A stretch of DNA of 17,111 nucleotides from Desulfonatronovibrio sp046496945. Its GTDB lineage: Bacteria > Desulfobacterota > Desulfovibrionia > Desulfovibrionales > Desulfonatronovibrionaceae. The notes under the pieces were generated by a model, which searched no databases, was not told the DNA's origin, and saw only the letters and a list, made by a program, of their open reading frames with translations. The translations under genes and the position numbers were made by a program. The stretch is from positions 1-17,111 of the forward strand of contig JAWOGL010000049.1 of assembly GCA_046496945.1 (NCBI GenBank), written 5' to 3'. The stretch's first letter is position 1, and every line of letters begins with the position of its first letter. This document shows positions 7,463 through 15,609 of the stretch, piece by piece.

Positions 7463-8575
7463 TTATCCGGCATCATAGGCGGGTTTGCGTTTACGTTTTA
7501 CAGGAGGAACGGTTTCTTCCACCATCTCTTCTTCTTCAATTACCGGCCTGAAGCTGAGCAGAAGGGGGCTGGCCACAAAGATTGAAGAGTATGTTCCCAC
7601 CAGGACACCCACGGTAAGAGCAAAGGCAAAGTCGTGGATTATGCCTCCTCCAAGAAAGAGCAGGGCAAGGACAACGACAAGAGTGGTGCCGGAGGTGACA
7701 ATGGTTCGTCCAAGAGTCTGGTTGATGCTGATGTTTATGACCCGGGACAAAGATGGTGAAATTTTGTTGCGCATGTTTTCCCTGATGCGGTCAAAGATGA
7801 TGATGGTATCATTCAAAGAATATCCCAGAATGGTCAGCAGAGCGGCAATAATACTCAGGTCGAATTCCTTGTTGAGCAGGGAAAATATGCCCACAGTAAT
7901 AAGGATGTCATGGATGAGGGCTACTACCGCGCCCAGAGCAAAGTTGAGCTTGAGACGCCAGCTGAGAATCAGGGTGATTATCATGGCCGCCAGAATCAGA
8001 AAGCCCAGAGGAATAAACAGAAGCTTCAGCAGGTAAACACCGCCTGCCAGGCCCGCGGCCATAAAGGCGGATATGAACCATTTATGCTCGAATCTTCCGG
8101 ATATATAGATGGCAATAAATAAAACCGCAAAGAACAGGGCTTCCAGGGCATTTTCACGCAGATCGGCTCCAACCCGGGGCCCGACCATTTCCAGGCGCTG
8201 AATAGTATAATGTCCTTCCTGATAGTTCTGATTAAGGCTTGTATCAATGGTTTCTCTTACTTCTGAAGGCGTGACCCCCTCGACTGAGGTACGCATAAGA
8301 AATTCATTATCTGTTCTGTCGCCGAACCTTTGAACTGCAAGGGCCGGCAGATCTGTTTCTGCCAGAATCGAGGTCAGTTCAGCCAGTTCGATCTCCTCCT
8401 GAAATTTGACCTGGACGATTACTCCACCGGCAAAGTCGATCCCCAGCCTGGGTCCGCCCTTGAGCCCCAGGGACAAGAGTCCCACCAGGAGAAGACATAT
8501 TGACAGAATATAGGCCAGACGGCGTTTGCCGACAAAGTCATAATTGGTGTTTGGTCTGATTATCTGGAAACCCAT
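7463..8575 (-). CDS. secF: Protein translocase subunit SecF
   Basis: SecF forms the SecDF membrane complex that uses proton flow to help pull exported proteins through SecYEG. The 370-residue protein has an N-terminal membrane helix (about 20-37), the periplasmic start motif LGIDFAGGV (44-52) shared with SecD, then a cluster of five C-terminal helices containing ALIHDILITVGIFSL and the SLNDTIIIFDRIRENMR motif of transmembrane segment 4 and the following loop. It ends in a charged tail (EEEEMVEE then PPVKRKRKP), making it longer than E. coli SecF (323 residues). The start ATG (8573-8575) has GGGAG 4 bases upstream. It follows secD by 46 bases and is the last gene of yajC-secD-secF, ending before the strong terminator at 7347-7403. 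Confidence 0.96.
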   Translation of the reverse strand: MGFQIIRPNTNYDFVGKRRLAYILSICLLLVGLLSLGLKGGPRLGIDFAGGVIVQVKFQEEIELAELTSILAETDLPALAVQRFGDRTDNEFLMRTSVEGVTPSEVRETIDTSLNQNYQEGHYTIQRLEMVGPRVGADLRENALEALFFAVLFIAIYISGRFEHKWFISAFMAAGLAGGVYLLKLLFIPLGFLILAAMIITLILSWRLKLNFALGAVVALIHDILITVGIFSLLNKEFDLSIIAALLTILGYSLNDTIIIFDRIRENMRNKISPSLSRVINISINQTLGRTIVTSGTTLVVVLALLFLGGGIIHDFAFALTVGVLVGTYSSIFVASPLLLSFRPVIEEEEMVEETVPPVKRKRKPAYDAG

Positions 8576-8621
8576 TTTGCTCCCGCCTTTAATGATTTAA
8601 TGAAATAACCTTGCCAGGATT

Positions 8622-10223
8622 TTAAATACTTAGAGCCGTGCCTGGCTTGCGTCTGGCAATCCATATATCAAAGAAAATTCTGGATACAAAAATTGCCGTG
8701 AACATGGAAGCCAGGATGCCCAGAGTCAGGGTTACGGCAAAGCCTCTGATGGGTCCGGTTCCGAACTGATACAAAATGACCGCGGCGATAATGGTGGTCA
8801 CATTGGCATCCAGAATGGTAAGTGTGGCCCGGCTGTAGCCCTCCTCAATGGCCGCCCCCGGGGACAATCCCCTCCTCAGCTCTTCTCTGATGCGTTCGAA
8901 GATAAGTACGTTGGCGTCCACTGCTATGCCAATAGTCAGGATAATGCCGGCTATGCCCGGCAGGGTCAGGGTGGCGCCCAGGCCTGCCAGTCCGGCTACG
9001 ATCAGAATGATATTGAAGGCCAGGACAATATTGGCCACTACTCCGGCAAAACCAAAGTACAGCACCATGAAAATAATAACCAGAGCCCCGCCGATAACCG
9101 CGGAACTTATTCCCCGTTCAATGGATTCCTGACCCAGTGACGGACCTACGCTTCTTTCTTCCATGACAAAAACCGGAGCCGGCAGAGAACCGGCCCTGAG
9201 GACTACAGCCAGGTCATGGGCCTCGTCCACAGTAAATCCGCCGGTTATACTGGCCTGGCCTCCGGAAATTCTTTCCTGGATTACCGGAGTGGAGTAGACA
9301 TTGCCGTCTAGGACAATGGCCAGTCTCTTCTGAATATTTTCACTGGTTACTCTTTCAAAGATGCGGGAACCCTGGTTGTCGAATCTGATGGATACATAAG
9401 GCTGGTTATACTGGTCAAAAGCTGTGTGGGCATTGGTAATGTATTCCCCGGTCATAATGGTTTCAGCATACAGCACCACGGGTTTTTCAGTGGTGGTTCC
9501 GTCAGGATGGGTGGTCTGCTGATGATAAAGCCTGCTGCCCGGAGGAACAACTCCCTGAACAGCCTTCTGGATATCAGCTTCTTCATTTACCAGCTTGAAT
9601 TCCAGGTGGGCGGTCTGCCCTATAATGTCGATAGCTCTCTGGGGATCATCCAGGCCGGGGAGCTGGACCTGAATACGGTCATCCTGCTGCCGGCGTATTT
9701 CCGGCTCTGCAACTCCGAACTGATCAATCCGGTTGCGAATGGTTTTGACCGCCTGCTCCAGGGTCTGGTCCCTGAGTTCCTGTCTGGACTCAGGCGTTAA
9801 GTCCAGAGTGTATTCTATTCTCTGGTCATCTTCAGAATCCCTGGAGATGATACGCACATTGTCGTAAGTGGAATCCAGCAACTGTTCCAGTTTGCCTTGC
9901 TGTTCTTTCTGGAGCAGGGTAAACTCCAGCCTGGTATCCTGATTGATTCCGGGTCTTAAAACCAGGATGTCACTTTTTCTTGCTTCTTCCCTTATATTCT
10001 GTCCTATCTGGGACAGGGTCCTTTCAACGGCCTTTTCAACTTCAACCCCAAGGGTAAGGTGGATGCCTCCTCTGAGATCAAGGCCCAGGTTAACCTGTTT
10101 GTCGGGCAGGAATTTTCCCAGTGATGATTTTTGTATTCCGGGAAAAGAGGGCAGAAAATAGAGCAGGCTGACTATCAAGACCAGCAGTATAACCGGTATT
10201 TTCCATTGCAGATTGCCTTTCAT
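8622..10223 (-). CDS. secD: Protein translocase subunit SecD
   Basis: SecD pairs with SecF to drive late steps of protein export across the inner membrane. From the chosen ATG (10221-10223) it is 533 residues: one N-terminal helix (about 9-26, ending LPSFPG), the conserved GLDLRGG motif (47-53), a large periplasmic part with NRIDQFGVAEPEI and the RAGSLPAP stretch, and a C-terminal block of helices with GIAVDANVLIFERIREELRRG. An in-frame ATG at 10292 would add 23 mostly basic residues (MNNSAGN...) not expected for SecD and with only a weak ribosome site. The inner start has AGGA at good spacing and gives the usual N-terminus. It is shorter than E. coli SecD (615), as in many non-enteric bacteria. 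It lies between yajC and secF on one transcript. Confidence 0.95.
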   Translation of the reverse strand: MKGNLQWKIPVILLVLIVSLLYFLPSFPGIQKSSLGKFLPDKQVNLGLDLRGGIHLTLGVEVEKAVERTLSQIGQNIREEARKSDILVLRPGINQDTRLEFTLLQKEQQGKLEQLLDSTYDNVRIISRDSEDDQRIEYTLDLTPESRQELRDQTLEQAVKTIRNRIDQFGVAEPEIRRQQDDRIQVQLPGLDDPQRAIDIIGQTAHLEFKLVNEEADIQKAVQGVVPPGSRLYHQQTTHPDGTTTEKPVVLYAETIMTGEYITNAHTAFDQYNQPYVSIRFDNQGSRIFERVTSENIQKRLAIVLDGNVYSTPVIQERISGGQASITGGFTVDEAHDLAVVLRAGSLPAPVFVMEERSVGPSLGQESIERGISSAVIGGALVIIFMVLYFGFAGVVANIVLAFNIILIVAGLAGLGATLTLPGIAGIILTIGIAVDANVLIFERIREELRRGLSPGAAIEEGYSRATLTILDANVTTIIAAVILYQFGTGPIRGFAVTLTLGILASMFTAIFVSRIFFDIWIARRKPGTALSI

Positions 10224-10299
10224 TATTATAGTCCTGGAACGGTGTTTATATTGACAGAGCCTGACCCGCACGTTGCCGGCACTGTTGTTCATATTAAAA

Positions 10300-10331
10300 G
10301 GACCTGAAGACCAAGAAGAGTCTGCAGGTCC
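10300..10331 (-). other. Stem-loop in the yajC-secD gap
   Basis: GGACCTG (10300-10306) pairs with CAGGTCC (10325-10331) and inside it AGAC (10308-10311) pairs with GTCT (10320-10323), with a single A-G mismatch and an 8-base loop. It lacks a U-run, so it is more likely an mRNA stability or processing element than a full terminator. Confidence 0.5.
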
Positions 10332-10357
10332 CTCAAGGGCCTGTAGATTAAGCCTGG

Positions 10358-10702
10358 TTAGCTCTTTTGAGTGACATCCTGGTTGGGATCGGACAGTCCT
10401 GCAATATAGGCCCGGTTGGTTTTGACCTGGAGTTTGTCCCCGATTTCCAGAGTCAGCACGTCGTTCTGGATGTCTGTGATGCGTCCGTAAATACCGCCAT
10501 TGGTAAGTACGGTGTCACCTCTTTTAAGATTGGCCAGTACCTGACGATGTTCCTTGGCTTTCTTCTGTTGTGGTCTGATGAGCAGAAAATAGAAAATCGC
10601 AAACATCAGAATCAGCGGAATAAAAGCGGTGAAAGGATTGCCTGCCCCTGCCTGAGGGTCTCCCGCCTGTCCCATGGCAAAGACCAGATTCTCTAAAAAC
10701 AT
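10358..10702 (-). CDS. yajC: Preprotein translocase subunit YajC
   Basis: YajC is a small inner-membrane partner of SecDF. The 114-residue protein has one membrane helix (about residues 26-43) directly followed by the family signature LLIRPQQKKAKEH, then a small soluble domain with LKRGDTVLTNGGIYGRI (59-75). The short N-terminal stretch before the helix (GQAGDPQAGAGNP) is low in charge, as often seen in this family. The start ATG (10700-10702) has a strong AGGAGG site 4 bases upstream. It is the first gene of yajC-secD-secF; a 134-base gap with a stem-loop separates it from secD. Confidence 0.96.
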   Translation of the reverse strand: MFLENLVFAMGQAGDPQAGAGNPFTAFIPLILMFAIFYFLLIRPQQKKAKEHRQVLANLKRGDTVLTNGGIYGRITDIQNDVLTLEIGDKLQVKTNRAYIAGLSDPNQDVTQKS

Positions 10703-10941
10703 AATTCCTCCTGAGGTTAATCGATCCTGCTGACGCCTGCTTAAGCGTCTGATTGTTTTTATGTACCTTTGCCATCAAACTGCAAGGTGCATTAATTGAT
10801 ATATGCCGGGTAAAAAAACGATATGAAATTATCCCGAACTGATAAAAAAAGGATGTTTAACTGAAAAAAGTATGATTGTCCATGCCTGAACTCTGTCCTG
10901 CACCGGAATTTTTATCCGGATTTTGGTAAAATCTTTATTGA

Positions 10942-12348
10942 CTATTCCCAGTATTGAGCCTGCTCCTGGTATATATTGTCGAGCTTTTCCATTTTTTTCA
11001 GGTCTTGGGGGCCGTGAGCCAGGCTTTTGGCTTTGTCAACGTGGAATCCTGCCTGGGTTTTGTTGTTTTCGAAAATATACGCGTAAGCCATATGCAGATG
11101 GGCCATAAAGTTGTTGCTGCTTTGTCCGTGTACTCTGGCCAGATGTTCATGGGCCAGGGGGTTTTCAGGCAAAATCTTGAGGGCTTTTTCCAGGTATGAA
11201 ATTGAATCTGACAGATTGCCCTGTTCGCTTAGTATCCTTGCATAGTAAATAATGGCCTGGGCATCCCGGGGACTTAACATGACAGCCTTTTGCAAAAGCC
11301 TGGCGCTTGTGTCCAGGTCTTTGAACTGAAAATAGAATATTCCGGCCTCGCGCAGAAATAACGGATCACTGTCATCACACTCAATGAGTTTTTCAAAATT
11401 TTCCCGCGCTGCACCTGTCTTGTGCATGCGGCTGTTGACTATGCCTTTTCCCAGATACCCGAGACAGGAGTCATTTTTTTGATTTCTGAAGTAGGCCATG
11501 GCCGCGGATGGACTGACATACCTGGATCTGAGCAGGGTCTGGATTCTTTGTAATCGGTAGTTGTCGTCCCGGCGCTCCAGAAGAGTCTGGTCCAGCCTGT
11601 TGATCCGGTCCTGCAGGTAGCTTGTTCTCTGATTCATACCCGGATGGGTGCTTAAATAAGAAGGTATTTCACCTCCTGAAAACCACTGCATTTTTCTCAT
11701 TTTCTCCATGGCCGAGACCACGCCGGCAGGGTTAAAGCCTGCCTCAATCAGGAAATTCAGACCTACCTGATCAGCTTCCTGTTCATCTTCACGTGAATAT
11801 TTAAGGACCGCGGACCTGGAACCTGCAATGGAGCCTACCGCCACCGCCTCCCCTGCATCCGAGCCGATAAATGCTCCTGCCAGAAGACCTATGAGAGTGC
11901 CGATGCTGATCATTTTGGAGCGTTCAATATTTCTGGCTATATGTCTCTGGGTTATGTGAGCCAGTTCATGGGCCATGATGGAGGCAAGTTCGGATTCTGT
12001 TTCCATATTTAAAATTAATCCGGAAAAGATGACCATGTACCCGGCTACAGTGGCAAAGGCATTCACCGCGTTGTGGTTGACCACGTCTATAGTGACGGGA
12101 AAAGGCTGAGGAGGGGCGGCATCGGCCAGTCTGGACGTGAGGTCCTTGATGTAGCCGGTTATTTCAGGGTCCTCTATTACGTCCAGCCGGGAACGGATGA
12201 GCCGATGGGTTTTTTCTCCCAGTTCGGCTTCGTCAGAAATGGTGAATTCGCCAAAAAGAGAGGGGCAAGCTTCGCCGGGTAACAGAATCAGGGTAAAGGA
12301 AATCAGCAGAATCTTGAAATATTTGGTGATTTTGTATGACATATCCAT
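10942..12348 (-). CDS. Secreted M48 family zinc metalloprotease with TPR repeats, BepA-like
   Basis: The protein resembles BepA (YfgC), a periplasmic protease and chaperone that helps outer-membrane proteins assemble and clears those that fail. Of 468 residues, the first 25-30 form a signal peptide (basic start, then ILLISFTLILLP); there is no proper lipobox. The M48 domain has HELAH (H127, E128, H131) as zinc site and catalytic Glu, a small-residue hydrophobic stretch (about 147-176), the third zinc ligand in EDEQEAD (E189 with D193), and YLSTHPGMNQR with H235, which matches the His that gates the BepA site. From about residue 280 onward the chain is TPR-like helices (for example AVMLSPRDAQAIIYYARIL). 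The start has no clear ribosome site; an ATG at 12342 is an equal choice. It is 197 bases downstream of rho on the same strand. Confidence 0.9.
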   Translation of the reverse strand: MDMSYKITKYFKILLISFTLILLPGEACPSLFGEFTISDEAELGEKTHRLIRSRLDVIEDPEITGYIKDLTSRLADAAPPQPFPVTIDVVNHNAVNAFATVAGYMVIFSGLILNMETESELASIMAHELAHITQRHIARNIERSKMISIGTLIGLLAGAFIGSDAGEAVAVGSIAGSRSAVLKYSREDEQEADQVGLNFLIEAGFNPAGVVSAMEKMRKMQWFSGGEIPSYLSTHPGMNQRTSYLQDRINRLDQTLLERRDDNYRLQRIQTLLRSRYVSPSAAMAYFRNQKNDSCLGYLGKGIVNSRMHKTGAARENFEKLIECDDSDPLFLREAGIFYFQFKDLDTSARLLQKAVMLSPRDAQAIIYYARILSEQGNLSDSISYLEKALKILPENPLAHEHLARVHGQSSNNFMAHLHMAYAYIFENNKTQAGFHVDKAKSLAHGPQDLKKMEKLDNIYQEQAQYWE

Positions 12349-12429
12349 CCAATTAAACCAGAGCAGGATAAATTTCCATAATCCTAAAATTTAACCGATG
12401 AATAAGTATTTATGAAAAACAGCTGTGAA

Positions 12430-12525
12430 GTCCTGGTTCGGTCAGGACCGCGCAATACTGAAAGGCTGACCGCGCTGCTCTTTGAACTGACAGGAATTAT
12501 CCATAATGGAAGGATAAATATCCTG
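12430..12525. other. Stretch with several small inverted repeats in the rho - M48 gap
   Basis: GTCCTG/CAGGAC (12430-12448), GGTCAG/CTGACC (12440-12445 with 12466-12471, mutually exclusive with the first) and AGGATA-AA-TATCCT (12511-12524) lie downstream of the rho stop. None has a U-run on the rho strand, so I do not call an intrinsic terminator. They may be folded mRNA or protein-binding sites. Confidence 0.3.
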
Positions 12526-12545
12526 ACTTGAACAGTTGGCTTCGT

Positions 12546-13793
12546 CTACTTGTTCATCATATCCAGAAACTCTTTGTTGCTCTTGGTTCCTTTCATCTTA
12601 TCAAGCAGAAAATCCATGCTGTCAATGGTATTCATGGGAGCAAGAACTTTACGCAGTATCCAGACCTTGTTCAAAGTTTCAGCCTCAAGAAGTAATTCTT
12701 CTTTCCGGGTGCCTGAACGGTTCATGTCAACCGCAGGATAAATTCTCTTGTCCGCCAGATGCCGGTCCAGATATATTTCCATATTTCCAGTGCCTTTAAA
12801 TTCTTCAAAAATCACTTCATCCATTCTGGAGCCTGTATCGATGAGGGCGGTGGATAAAATGGTCAGACTGCCGCCTTCTTCAATATTTCTGGCAGCGCCA
12901 AAGAACCTTTTGGGTCTCTGCAGGGCATTGGAGTCCAGCCCTCCGGACAGGACCCGGCCTGAAGAAGGTGTTACGGTGTTATAGGCCCGGCCCAGACGAG
13001 TAATACTGTCCAGAAGAATAACCACATCTTTCTGCCTTTCTACAAGTCTCTTGGCTTTTTCCAGAACCATATCCGCAACCTGAACGTGGCGCTGCGGGGG
13101 TTCATCAAAAGTGGAACTGACTACCTCGGCGTTAACCGTTCTCTGCATATCAGTTACTTCTTCGGGGCGTTCATCAATGAGCAGTACTATCATAAAAACA
13201 TCAGGATGATTGGTATTGATGGAATTGGCAATGCTCTGCAGAAGCACGGTTTTGCCTGTGCGCGGAGGAGCGACAATCAGCCCCCGCTGGCCTTTGCCAA
13301 TGGGTGTCAGAAGGTCGATAACCCTGGTGGAATATTGTTGTGATCCGTTTTCCATGAGGTAACGCTCATCAGGGTAAATCGGAGTCAGATTGTCAAAAAG
13401 AACCAGATTCTTAGATTCGGAGGGATCCGCGAAACCGACTTCGTTAACCCGGAGCAGGGCGAAATAACGCTCGCCTTCCTTAGGTGGACGAATTTGTCCT
13501 GAAACCACATCACCGGTTCTCATACCGAATTTCCTGATCTGGGAAGGGGAAACATAAATATCATCAGGTCCCGGCATGAAGCTGTAGGTTGAAGAACGCA
13601 AGAATCCGAAGCCGTCTGGAAGGATTTCCAGCACGCCTTCTCCAAATACGGAACCGTTTTGCGAGGCGCAGGACTGGAGAAGGGAAAAAATCAGCTCCTG
13701 CTTGCGAAGCCCACTGGGGTTTTCAATGTTGAATTCCTTTGCCAGCTGCATAAGGTCCTGCATTGACTTGGTTTTAAGGTCGGACAGATTCAT
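12546..13793 (-). CDS. rho: Transcription termination factor Rho
   Basis: Rho is a hexameric RNA helicase that ends transcription of unstructured, untranslated RNA. The 415-residue protein is close to E. coli length (419). An N-terminal helical domain (MNLSDLKTKSMQDLMQLAKEF) leads into the OB-fold RNA-binding domain with GFGFLR (61-66) and GPDDIYVSPSQIRKF. The motor domain has the P-loop APPRTGKT (175-182), DERPEEVTDM (208-217) with the catalytic Glu region, Walker B VVILLD (257-262), and the central-pore loops around TPSSGRVLSGGLDSNAL (275-291) and FKGTGN. The start is the ATG at 13791-13793 with AGGAG 10 bases upstream; a longer frame to 13901 would run into a repeat element and is rejected. 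No long insert is present in the N-terminal domain. A long non-coding leader region lies upstream, which would allow self-attenuation as known for rho in other bacteria. Confidence 0.97.
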   Translation of the reverse strand: MNLSDLKTKSMQDLMQLAKEFNIENPSGLRKQELIFSLLQSCASQNGSVFGEGVLEILPDGFGFLRSSTYSFMPGPDDIYVSPSQIRKFGMRTGDVVSGQIRPPKEGERYFALLRVNEVGFADPSESKNLVLFDNLTPIYPDERYLMENGSQQYSTRVIDLLTPIGKGQRGLIVAPPRTGKTVLLQSIANSINTNHPDVFMIVLLIDERPEEVTDMQRTVNAEVVSSTFDEPPQRHVQVADMVLEKAKRLVERQKDVVILLDSITRLGRAYNTVTPSSGRVLSGGLDSNALQRPKRFFGAARNIEEGGSLTILSTALIDTGSRMDEVIFEEFKGTGNMEIYLDRHLADKRIYPAVDMNRSGTRKEELLLEAETLNKVWILRKVLAPMNTIDSMDFLLDKMKGTKSNKEFLDMMNK

Positions 13794-13850
13794 GAACTTA
13801 GATCTCCTGAAAAAATGTTTGAATGGTTTAATGATTTGGTAAAAATAATA

Positions 13851-14028
13851 GCTTTCGACCGGAAACTGTTTTTTTCCTTTTGACGGCGTCAATCTGCACA
13901 ATTATTTGTCAACGTATTAAGATAAGTCTCCTTATAATGGCGCATTTCTCAGCCTGAAAAAAATCCTCTTTTCCGGAAAGAAAACCGTTAGTTTCAGCAT
14001 TCTAAAAGAAAGACTTTCCGGATGGAAA
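13851..14028. repeat. Dispersed repeat, copy 1 (upstream of rho)
   Basis: This 178-bp segment matches 16446-16621 in the same orientation. A core at 13884-13924 is identical over 41 bp. The right end CTTTCCGGATGGAAA (14014-14028) is also identical, and the left end (TTTCGACCGGAAA, 13853-13865) is roughly its inverse. A 9-bp stem TCCGGAAAG/CTTTCCGGA (13972-13980 with 14014-14022) can form in the right half. It ends 58 bases before the rho start. It contains no gene and looks like a MITE or a shared regulatory leader. Confidence 0.8.
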
Positions 14029-14144
14029 TAAACAGCTTCACCGCCAAAAGTTAATTTGCAATATGGCCCGAATCCGTGAAAACAGGTTCCGAAATTTACC
14101 AGGAAGCCGTGAAATATCTGGCTGCAATAAAATGAGTTCGCGGA

Positions 14145-14161
14145 TTTAACACGGTGTTAAA
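14145..14161. promoter_or_regulatory. Perfect 17-bp palindrome, operator-like
   Basis: TTTAACAC-G-GTGTTAAA is a perfect dyad with one central base, 352 bases upstream of the rho start. Its size and symmetry fit a dimeric repressor site, but the binding protein is unknown. Confidence 0.35.
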
Positions 14162-14440
14162 ATATGCTGAGGAGCATTCCTTAGATAAAAACAAGTAATT
14201 TCAGTACATTATTTAATAGAAAGCACAATGCTTAGATATATTGCCGGAAGGAGTTTATTAATTATTGTATGGTGTTCTCACTCAGGCAAGACCCTGGAAC
14301 ACAGGGATGGACTGGTTTCAGATCACTTGTCCTAATTTGTTTGCAGAAGTTTTGCTGATTAATTTTTTCATCAAGCTGTCTGGTATTCATTGAGCAGAAA
14401 AAGAGTAGCAGTCAAAAAAAGTCACCCGGAATATATCCGG

Positions 14441-14470
14441 CTTAACAGCGTGTTGAAAAAGCCGTTTAAC
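14441..14470. repeat. Dispersed GTTGAAAAA-type intergenic motif
   Basis: CTTAACAGCGTG (14441-14452) followed by TTGAAAAAGCC matches the reverse complement of 7285-7304 (CACGCTGTTAAG at 7293-7304 preceded by GACTTTTT), and GCGTGTTGAA recurs inverted at 16353-16362. These look like ends or fragments of a small dispersed element in intergenic DNA. Confidence 0.45.
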
Positions 14471-14527
14471 TGTAAGTACTTAAGCCGAGGATATATAATC
14501 TCTGTAATTCCAGGCGTTGTTCACAGT

Positions 14528-14544
14528 CAAGCACTTAGTGCTTG
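14528..14544. promoter_or_regulatory. Second perfect 17-bp palindrome
   Basis: CAAGCACT-T-AGTGCTTG is a perfect dyad about 177 bases beyond the carD stop in the direction of carD transcription. It may be a protein-binding site or a short hairpin; there is no following U-run to make it a terminator. Confidence 0.35.
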
Positions 14545-14720
14545 TACCCGGAAAAATTAAATTTTAAGTATTTATTATGGATATATAGTTATCCTGATCT
14601 GGCTGGATCTGAGAAACGAGAGGAACTCATGTAAGGGCCTTCCTGGATGACCTCAATGTCCCCTGAACTGCAAATAGTATAAAATTGAGTTTGATCTTTG
14701 GCAAGGGCTTTTAACCATAT

Positions 14721-15272
14721 TTATTCTATTTTTTCCTGCTCATCCGGTTCTTCCTGCTCATCAGCTGTTTCACTGCGGATGATGACATCTGCAAAGAGTT
14801 CTTCCACTTTAGTTTTTGCCTGGCTCTGGTCCATTCCCAGGGCATAGGCCAGTTCCATGGAAATCAGCCCCATGGCCTGTTCCAGGAGACGTCTTTCTCC
14901 AAAGGACAGTTCCTTGTCTTTACTGATCAGAAAAAGTTCTTTCAGGACGTAAGCTACATCCTGCAGGTCTTTACTTTTGAGCTTGTCTGAGTATTCCCTG
15001 TAACGACGGTTCCAGTTCTGACCGGAATAACCAGTAAAATCCGAGCGATCTTCCAGATATTTCAGGATGTCCGCGCCCTGTTGGGGGCCACTTACCTGAC
15101 GAAGCCCCACGTTTTCAGCGTTGATTACCGGAACCATCAAAGTAACGTTGTTGCTGAGGATACGTACTATATAAAGCTTGGTTTTAGCTCCTCCAATGTC
15201 CTGTTCCTCAATTTTTTCTACCTTACCCACGCCCTGGGCCGGGTATACGACTAATTCGCCTACAGAAAACAC
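14721..15272 (-). CDS. CarD/CdnL family RNA polymerase-binding transcription regulator
   Basis: CarD-family proteins bind the RNA polymerase beta subunit and steady the open promoter complex, often at rRNA promoters. The 183-residue protein begins FSVGELVVYPAQGVGKVEKIEE, the classic Tudor-like polymerase-interaction fold shared with TRCF/Mfd, followed by a helical DNA-binding half containing GYSGQNWNRRYREY (trace of the conserved W) and LSFGERRLLEQAMGLISMELAYAL (137-160). The usual length is about 160, and the excess is an acidic, Glu-rich tail (about 168-183). The start is GTG (15270-15272), supported by GGAGG 6 bases upstream. It lies between pth and rho on the same strand, separated from each by non-coding DNA, so it probably has its own promoter. 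Confidence 0.9.
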   Translation of the reverse strand: MFSVGELVVYPAQGVGKVEKIEEQDIGGAKTKLYIVRILSNNVTLMVPVINAENVGLRQVSGPQQGADILKYLEDRSDFTGYSGQNWNRRYREYSDKLKSKDLQDVAYVLKELFLISKDKELSFGERRLLEQAMGLISMELAYALGMDQSQAKTKVEELFADVIIRSETADEQEEPDEQEKIE

Positions 15273-15609
15273 TATAAACCTCCAAGAAGCCGTGTTTGGG
15301 AAAAATTTAAAAAATATTATTTCTTGCTGATACTCTGGAGCAGAAGTTTGCCCCCGGCAAAATTAATTGGCCAGAGCGTGCCTGGCTGTACGGAATATTG
15401 TCAGAATGCCGCGCCGGGAAAGGGCTGACATTGGGTTTCTATATTCCAGATACTTTCAGCAAAGAAAATTGTATGTTTGAACCCGCTAGGAGAGGAATAT
15501 ACTCTAAATTTCGGGATTAGTCCATGGGATTTGAACCTATTTTTTAACGCAGCACCGGACCGCATCCGAATGACAGGATTTTTGCCGATTTCAGGTAAAC
15601 ACCAGTTTA
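15273..15609. other. Non-coding gap between pth and carD
   Basis: About 337 bases with no supported gene. The AT-rich part next to the carD ribosome site (15300-15325) probably belongs to its leader. On the - strand GGTTCAAATCC (15526-15536) looks like a tRNA T-loop, but no cloverleaf can be built around it. No terminator for pth was seen. Confidence 0.5.

Larger units (their letters stand above)
14029..14720. other. Long non-coding stretch between carD and rho
   Basis: No convincing gene was found in about 690 bases. A TTG-started frame of about 42 codons (14265-14393) with AAGGAG 11 bases upstream is possible but resembles nothing I know. The stretch holds two perfect 17-bp palindromes, small stems at 14164-14177 (ATGCT/AGCAT) and 14426-14440 (CCGGA/TCCGG), and a dispersed motif at 14441. 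It would form the region from which rho is expressed; no clear promoter hexamers were found. Confidence 0.6.

Noticed and set aside
7485..8036. 183-residue frame opposite secF
   Set aside because: It lies wholly antisense to a clear SecF, is basic with many Arg and Met codons arising from the reverse of hydrophobic codons, and shows no family motif.
10732..10749. GACGC/GCGTC hairpin followed by T-run on the + strand
   Set aside because: It would terminate a + strand transcript, but no gene on that strand leads into it; the stem is short.
10903..10919. CCGGA/TCCGG hairpin after the M48 gene as terminator
   Set aside because: The stem is only 5 bp and no U-run follows on the transcribed strand.
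13794..13901. Longer rho start adding 36 residues
   Set aside because: The extension reads into the dispersed repeat, lacks a ribosome site and has no counterpart in Rho proteins.
13884..13924. Promoter in the repeat core: TTGACA on the - strand
   Set aside because: No -10-like hexamer lies 16-18 bases downstream in either copy, so I do not call a sigma-70 promoter.
14265..14393. Small frame of about 42 codons with AAGGAG upstream and a TTG start
   Set aside because: The ribosome site spacing is long, the start is weak and the product resembles no family; it may be chance in AT-rich DNA.
15500..15560. tRNA-like T-loop on the - strand (GGTTCAAATCC)
   Set aside because: The T-stem has a mismatch and no D-arm, anticodon arm or matching acceptor stem can be drawn around it; no CCA follows.
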